From Capillidium heterosporum (Eukaryota; Entomophthoromycota; Entomophthoromycetes; Entomophthorales; Capillidiaceae): a stretch of DNA of 64,000 bases. Location: contig WBMQ01000001.1 of NCBI GenBank assembly GCA_016630905.1, forward strand, positions 2,232,001 to 2,296,000. The letters are read 5' to 3'. This document shows, piece after piece, positions 57,201 to 64,000 of this stretch; position 1 is the first letter of the stretch; every line of letters begins with the position of its first letter. The translations under genes were made by a program, and so were the position numbers. A model generated the notes under the pieces. That model was given only the letters and a program-made list of their open reading frames with translations, was not told where the DNA came from and did not search any database.

Positions 57201-59654
57201 ATGCCGCCGAGTACACTTCATGGATACAATCTTTTTCCAACCAATTACATAAGCTAAACCGATCAATTAAAGTTAAGACAACTTGTGGTAATGGGAATAG
57301 AATCAGCATCTCACGGACCATGCTGAAGCAGGTAATGGAGTTCATGAAGCTGCTATAAAGAAAGTTGTACCCTTCGTTGACGGCGTAGTCATTGAAACGC
57401 CAGACTTCAGAGCAGACTTGACAGGCCTTGACTATTGCTCGGATCGGATAATCGAATACTAAAAGGAGCTTCATAGTTCTTTCAGTCTTAGTTTCGCATC
57501 CTTCAATGCGTAAATAGTCCAAAACACCTCCGTTTTCATCGTCAGTCAGTTGCCTTGGCTGGGAACTAATTAACTTCTCAAGTAATATACATAGGAGCAA
57601 ATGCAAAGGGATGTGGAAGGTACTCGGTGAACTTCCTTCAACTTTAAAATCGACAATCTCATACCTGACACCATTTTCACCAGCTGTACTCTTAAAAAGC
57701 TCCTTCGATTCAGCATCATCGATTTGTCGATCGATCCAAAGGCAAACGGCTGCAAGCGTCTTGTTGATAATTAGCTCAAGGCTTTCTAAATCAGAACCGA
57801 ACGTTGCACTGAATGCTTCAAATAGACTAATTAAACGATAGATATATATCATTAAATCAACGGATAGATCTTCATTCTCTTCCTGGTCGTTCTCATCTCT
57901 GAGCCTATGCATCCTATTTGAACCTTGAAATACAGAGATATATTCTAAAAATGGCAAGATGGTAAAGTCGTCATCCTTTCTAAGGATCTTGAAGGAATCG
58001 GAGTCTAATAGAAGTAATAGGATGGAGGTAAATTCAACAATTAGTATCTCGTTCATGGCGTTTGGAATAAAATGTCCTGGCAGCTGTAGCTGGGTGGGAT
58101 ACAAATCCAACTTCACTTTGGTTACAAGGTACACGGCAAGATTAAAAATGGTATTTAAAAAGCTCATTCTAGTATGTAGGATCTCACATATCCTTTCTGA
58201 TTTGAAGAATTGAATGGCCCAGTTATATACACCATTTGAATCGGATACTTTAAAGTCGGTATCAAATATTGGGAAGTTGGCTGCGTAGTGAATTGCCGAC
58301 GCCAATATGTATTGCGACTTAACCATCAGAATTTGTGATAAAAAGAGGTTTATACGTTTGGTTGTTTTGGTATCGGCTACGTATTCAAGTTGGAAGAGTA
58401 GATCTAAACGCGAGTAAGGTACACAGGGCACAGTCTCTTCCATCTTTTCATCACATATACCTTTTACTTCCGCCTTATTGAGAACTATCATCGTTCTTTC
58501 AAAAGTAGACTTAAATATGGGTAGCGAGTAGTCGGATTTGAAAAGCTCACGGAGGGTGGGGGTTAACTTCTTAGTACACTCGTCATCTATTAACACATCC
58601 TTAATACATGGTACGTAGTCCGGATTATCCAATTCCTCTAGCCTTTCAACGAAGAATACTTCATTAAAAACCTCCATCAGGTAGTTGTAGAATATCCCGT
58701 TCATAAAGCCCTGCATGCTATTGTCGGTAAGCAAAGATAAGTACTTCAAAAGCAAATTGGTGATTTGCTTAAGCTTTATTTCCAATAAATCCTTGTGGAG
58801 AAATAGCATATCATAATTAACTAATGCATCGTAAATAGAAGTTAGATGGTACTCCGTATCTGCAGCGATTATCACGTTGGAATCAAAGTCTGTATACACT
58901 TCAAACGTTAAACTGGGACTCTCATCCTTCAGAGTATTTAGTATTTCGATAACTCGAGTTTCGTTGGGCCTGCCTGAATCTGCTGATATCAAAAGCGTAG
59001 GTGAGGTTGAACCTTCTCCTAACCAACTCCTATGTAGCTTGGAAGAGTTCTTCAAAATTTGGTCGGGATCCGTATATTCTCTCGAATATAGCATGGTAAA
59101 AAGGGCGTCGCAAACGAAATCCAGCAGTACTTCCACGTAGGCTTTTAAATTTGATTTGAGGTGGGTTGGTAGTAGATTGGAATCATAACTAAAGTCGTGC
59201 TCTGGATGTAAACTGCAACTAAAACTCTCTCTGAGTGCATCTTTATCACCACAGTCACAGAATCCTAAACCATCGCTTGCGAACTTGATGGTTATTTTAT
59301 GTCCTGTATGATTGGAATGGTTGTAACAGTCCTCGCATAGCACGTTATTTCGTTCAAAGGTACACTCTCTATAGATACATAATGTTAACATTTGGCAACA
59401 AATTTAACCTATAGTAATTAAAAAACTTACTCGCAAAAGTAAAAGATATCGTCTGGTTGGAAATTCTTTCCGCATCGGCTTGGTAACTTGTTGTTTGACT
59501 TTTCGTATATCAGCCTTTCATCTTGGAAGGTCAAATCGCTGAGTTCAAGGAATTCTAATAACGTCTGAAAGAAGGTGGATCTGTTGATAGAGATTGTAGA
59601 AAGTTGGCTTCTAAGAAACTCATTTAGCTCCTTCTTCAAGTTGTTGGCAGTCAT
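54290..59654 (-). CDS. UBR1: N-recognin E3 ubiquitin ligase Ubr1
   Basis: About 1,750 residues. Exon 1 (59654 to about 59428) begins the UBR box (CGKNFQPDDIFYFCEECTFE), which continues in exon 2 (NVLCEDCYNHSNHTGHKITI, GLGFCDCGDKDAL) with the full set of Cys/His zinc ligands. A ClpS-like N-domain and a long helical scaffold follow, then a charged linker (KLLNQLKQNQDN). The RING is at SCIFCQEECSPREPFGL, ISTCGHLIHSNCMENYLQ and SKCPLCKSYFN. The C-terminal autoinhibitory domain has SEPGICLNCSSVVCCNNLC. A last intron near 54415-54465 adds an exon ending SEIELGN at 54290. Ubr1 binds basic and bulky N-termini and works with Rad6. The main frame stops at 54703; the C-terminal region continues in the +1 frame, either through a 37-nt intron (GTACCC to CCCAAG, about 54751-54787) or a single-base break. 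Confidence 0.9.
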
Positions 59655-60875
59655 AATTTCGATAGTTGTGAACTTTTGGTAAAATGTACATTTGCTATAT
59701 TTATATGATCCATTCTAACTTGGAGCCCAAATAAAGCTAGTGTCAATTTGCCGCTATTACGGTCAAATATATTGCTTACGTATCATACTAAGCTTTCATT
59801 GGTTTGATAGTCTGTATAATTCCTTTTAGCTTTCATTATATTTGGTGGATCTATAAATTTTGTATCAGATTACTGGTACTGTTCAAAAAATATAGATGCT
59901 ACTTTACAAATTAAATCGAAGATTGTTTACACTATTCTCGAACATATGTGTAGGGCTTAGGGTTAATTGAATATTATGGAATTAAAATTCTTTGCAAAGT
60001 TCCTATAGTTAATCTCTATATAAGTGAACTTCTAAGTACTTGTATGGACTTTCTGATCAAAGTGGTAGGTAGTTCATTCCTTTGATATTGTGGGATAAGA
60101 ACAACTCGCTATAAGCTATATAGGATGCAATTATAAGTTGCCACCACTTCCATCTCAAATACATTGACCAATTTACTATTTTTAAATATCGATTCAGGAA
60201 ACCTATTTAGGAATGGAGGTAGAATCATTTTGGAAAAAGCCAAAGTATATATAACAGCATTTTATCAGTTCAATTATTACCAATACTTTTCCAGCTATAT
60301 ATATAGGAACGTTTATCTTATTTTCAGATGTTCATTCAATTATATAGCCAAGGTTCTTGTCTATGGAGTTGGTGAAGGTTGTCTATTGGGTTGGAAAAAC
60401 TATTGTTGGACAAGTTACTGTAATAGCGGAAAAGGTAAGCTAAATAGACTTTGAATCCCACTCAACCAAAATTGATAAAACAGGCTTTAGATAAAGTGAT
60501 GCTACTTGAACTTTTAAAGCCTATACTAGAAAAAGAACATAATATGTTAGAAATATAAGCCATCCCTACTTTTATTCAATTGCCTTACCAACATCAAGAT
60601 CCTGTATATAAATGAGTCCGACATTCGTCAATTGTTGGTTGTCAAAAGAAACAGTATATATTATCACCTACGACTTATCCATCATTCTCTAGTTCCTTTT
60701 ATCATAAAACTAACTAATTATCATCTTACCCACTTTGTGTCTATTATTTAAAATTATGAGTTAAAACTTGAGTACAGCAAAACCAAGCCATCAATTGCAA
60801 ATATAATTATATCGATTTTTATTAGTTATATTAATTTAAAGTGCAATTAATCTCTATATTCGCTATTATACTCAG
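59655..60875. other. Intergenic region, nothing convincing
   Basis: UBR1 promoter side and 3' flank of the zinc-cluster gene. A 96-codon plus-strand frame (60164-60454, Tyr/Phe-rich) has no family signal. Confidence 0.5.
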
Positions 60876-62716
60876 CTACTCATTATTAAAAAAGGCGTAA
60901 AAATACCACTCAATAATACCCTTGGTAAAGTTACCTTCTTTGAACTGCTTCAAGAAATTCAACCCATTATCAATAACAATATCCAACGCCTTCACCTCAG
61001 AGTACAGCTTTCTATAGAACTTGAGGTTGTTGAGAGCTGAAAATATAGGAAACATAGATACGGGGTGATACTTGCCATCTTTACCAAAGTTAATATAGAT
61101 ATTAACAACTCTAATATAGGCATCGATATGCCGCTTAGCCAGTGCAAAAATCCGCTCCTTATCTTTATGTAGCTTAGGATCCTTTTTAGAAATTCGGCAC
61201 GGTAGTTCAAGGGGATTGGAGTTAAGGTAGTATTCGAACTCATAGAACTGGGCGATGGCCATAAAGAGGCAGGAATTGGCGATGTCGATAACTTTGTCGT
61301 ACATTTTTCGAGTTTTGGAGAGTTCAGGACTACATTTGTCGCCATATACAATCAACACTCGCAGTCGCTGTAGGAAAATCTGGGTTGCTCGGTTGCAGTA
61401 TGCTTGAATTAAAGTTCGTAACTGGCCTGAGGAAGTTTGTTGCTGATGGATCTTAACGCGAAGCTTATCTAAAGTCAACTTGATCATGATATCGAATTTG
61501 CATCCCATAGCTACAATGGATAAGCAGTCTAGCTCAGGACCATCGGCGTCTTGATAGGGCTCGTAAAGGTCGGATAAGTGAGAGCTGTCGAACACCGATT
61601 TGACATTCAACTCTAAAAGGTCAGGTAAAGATATCCAATATGAAAACACTTTGAAGTTCTCTATATCGACGCTTGACGTCTGTGATATGTGTTCCAACAC
61701 ATTAGCGTAAGCCATACGTCTCTCATAACGAACCTCTCGGCTGATATTCAAATGTCTTGGTAGCTCGACATTTAGACCTATAGTATATGCAACCTGCAAC
61801 ATGATCATTAAGGCACTTTGGCAGAAGGGGGCGCCTTTGGCGATCGTAAGGTAACACAGAAATATTCGGATGACTTGAACCGTATCTAAACAAGGCTTGA
61901 ACAAGATGGGTTTGGTCAAGTAGACGATTTCATCAGTCAAATCTTCTAACCACCACATCTCTTCCTTGGGTAGATCGAGTTGCTGCAACCCTAAAGAAAA
62001 GATAACCAGGTTCAAAAGTCGAGATCGCTTCAGCTTGAAGAAGGATTTGCGAGTGAATAAAGGTGAGAAGGGGTTAAAGTAGGTAAAGTATGCTTCAATG
62101 GCATCGTAATATAGTTGTGGGGTACCGTATTCATCAATTGGTCCAGGGATGGCAAATTCATATGGGCTTTTGATGGCTACAAACCGAGGTATACTTATGG
62201 TCTTGGTGTATAGGATAGTGGCGTAGTTCAACATGTTGCGAATCTGCTGGATCCCTTTGATGTTTTTGCAATCAAACTGGAGATGTAGGACCATGACGTA
62301 GGCTACAGATAAGGGGTTTTTGTAGAGGCTCTTTATCAAATCGTACTCGGGCAAAACGTAATTGGGGACGGAGATTACTCTATACTAAACTTAATACATC
62401 GAATTATATATAAAGAGTTCACTTACTTTGGAACTTTAACAACTGGTGCATTTAGCATTGGGTTTGTAACTCCTTTGAAAGGCCCTGACTGCTTCGCTTT
62501 ATTCAAAACTACATTACGCTGTCTCCTCAAAGTTCGCAGGTAAGTACAGGAGCTGTTGGTCTCGATACAGATTCTACATACTGGGAGGTGCATTGAACAT
62601 TTCAATTTCTTGACATGGCATCGATCGCACGCCTTGGTACTGAGGAGGAAGTTGGCTTTGACTTCGTCGTAGCAAAAATCGCCAGGGTTCAAGTTTTTGA
62701 AAAGGTCGAGTTTCAT
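60876..62716 (-). CDS. C6 zinc-cluster transcription regulator
   Basis: Two exons joined by a 47-nt intron (about 62381-62427) encode about 600 residues. Starting from ATG 62716 (MKLDLFKNLNPGDFCYDE), the Zn2Cys6 motif is complete: CDRC, then six residues to C, six to C, CRIC, and six to C. A basic linker follows (LRTLRRQRNVVLNKAKQ). The second exon resembles the fungal regulatory middle region (AYFTYFNPFSPLFTRKSFF, FLCYLTIAKGAPFCQSALMI, QVAYTIGLNVELPRHLNISR, ERRMAYANVLEH). The target genes cannot be inferred. A longer open frame up to 62758 begins with GTG and is not needed. It lies far from any obvious metabolic cluster. Confidence 0.88.
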
Positions 62717-64000
62717 TATGTTGGTAATATTATTCAATAGAATGGTAGATGATGCCACCTTTATATGCTTGAGCTTATGAACACTACTAATCCTTTGAAA
62801 TTGTAGATTTCATGTATCACGGGTTCGGTACGTAAATTACCTTTTTAGAACTAGAAAAAGATCGCGATATGTCTTCTCGCTCCAGCTAAAAATAGGCAAT
62901 GTATTAAATTTCTTTGTTTAACTGATTGGACTTTGTTTGCCTGTAAAATGGGTATATTTGTTGGCAAAATATGGTAAGCTGAAGCAAAGGAGGTCTAACA
63001 ATCTCTCTAATATATTAAATAAACTGGCTTGGATATGTTAAAGATGGTACCTATATGACTTTAAATGCAACAAAGACGATTGTATAATTTAGACTAAAGC
63101 TTGATTAGTTTGACCGTGATAGATAGATTTTGATGGCGTTACAGGTATTTTCTACCAATATATTGGGTGGACTTGGGAGGCTAATTCTAACGTTCCGAAA
63201 TATAAAATTAGTTTTAACAAGTAAATTTGTAGAGAGTCTTTCTTGGATTTTTGAACAGCAGCATCAAGTTGAACTCTATCTTATAGGACCACCTTACAAG
63301 ATCCGTGATTGAAGAACTTCGTTTATACTCGGGAGTTTGAAGAAATCCGAGCAGAAAAGCCAAGTTAGGTAACTTCAAGCAAACTAATATAAATATCTAA
63401 ATGCAATTGCTGATTCGGGGTAAAGGTCTAGCCTTCACGAGCCCAAATACATGCAGTTTAGGAATCAACCCAATAATGTAGCTCTGCTAGAAGGCAAGAG
63501 TCGGAATGACTGTACCAGGTGTTCAAGTGATCTTATTGAATAGGCACCACTTTTCTTGCGATGTTAATCTATACCTTTTAGGTAAGATGAGTTTAGCAAC
63601 CTGCTAATGTTGCTTTGAAAGTATCTCTAAATGGGCCGAGTCTGTTATATACTACTTGGTTCAGCAAATCCAGCCATTTCATTACTAAATTAGGAATTAA
63701 ATCGATATTCGTTATCATTCAAGTCCAAAATTATCTATCTAAAAAGCCTAACTCAACATATAAATTTATGAACTATTTTGTACAAGGTTTATATTGGTAA
63801 AATGCTGATTAAGTTAAACACAATTCAAAGTACATTATATAGCTTTGTATGTAAATCGATTGTTGTTTCTTTATACTTATGCTTATTTGCCAATACTATC
63901 CTTTTTTTTTCTATTTATGAAGCATTATGTTGTATTTAAATAAGCTTTAACACCTGTTTTATGAGTCCATATCTTGAAAAAATATAATAGATTAGGAAGC
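62717..64000. other. Intergenic region to window end
   Basis: Promoter side of the zinc-cluster gene. Short plus-strand frames at 63130-63312 and 63615-63800 have no motif. No RNA gene or repeat seen. Confidence 0.5.

Noticed and set aside
1..64000. CRISPR arrays, bacterial operons, transposon coding sequences or long terminal repeats
   Set aside because: None seen; spliced eukaryotic genes throughout, and no integrase, transposase or reverse transcriptase motifs in any frame that I read.

Overview
The window reads as nuclear DNA of an AT-rich, unusually intron-rich ascomycete, most likely an early-branching budding yeast (Saccharomycotina). The gene set is fungal: a 1,3-beta-glucan synthase, a metacaspase with a Q/N/P-rich N-terminus, a cerevisin-type subtilase, Vid27, Ela1, Tim9, Sua5, Ubr1, a C6 zinc-cluster regulator and a peroxisomal 2-hydroxyacyl-CoA lyase. 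Introns are tiny, about 38-70 nt, with GTAAG/GTAAT donors, CTAAC-like branch sites and TAG/CAG/AAG acceptors. ELA1 and the lyase gene each have about eleven. I cannot name a genus from sequence alone.

Layout. 1-9.8 kb, all on minus: a truncated secreted lipase, an alpha/beta hydrolase, ELA1 and VID27. 10-14 kb: a secreted acid sphingomyelinase on plus, flanked by a perfect 247-bp inverted repeat made from its own 3' end. 14.3-18.8 kb, plus: a large PPR protein with a frame break, then SUA5. 18.9-21.8 kb: TIM9 (minus), tRNA-Pro (plus) and the metacaspase (minus). 23-24.3 kb: the subtilase (plus). 25-30.6 kb, minus: the lyase, ARG82/IPK2 and a DJ-1/PfpI gene. 30.6-35.2 kb: no intact gene; it holds decayed coding, including a probable 7TM receptor remnant. 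35.2-40.7 kb: FKS1 (minus). 42.4-44.5 kb: another decayed segment. 44.5-47.5 kb, minus: an MDR reductase and a secreted glycerophosphodiesterase. 49.4-53.5 kb: a DDB1/Mms1-type propeller protein (plus). 54.3-62.7 kb, minus: UBR1 and a zinc-cluster regulator.

There are no operons; the genes are independent units. Themes are ubiquitin ligases (ELA1, UBR1, DDB1/MMS1), secreted or vacuolar hydrolases (lipase, sphingomyelinase, subtilase, glycerophosphodiesterase), inositol/glucose signalling and turnover (ARG82, VID27), and mitochondrial biogenesis (TIM9, SUA5, PPR).

Two things stand out beyond annotation. The first is the inverted repeat around the sphingomyelinase gene, whose recombination would swap that protein's C-terminus. 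The second is a recurrent break, usually one extra base, inside otherwise well-conserved genes (sphingomyelinase, FKS1, the MDR reductase, DJ-1 twice; perhaps ARG82 and UBR1). This could be assembly error, unrecognised introns, recent pseudogenisation or programmed +1 frameshifting; sequence alone does not decide.
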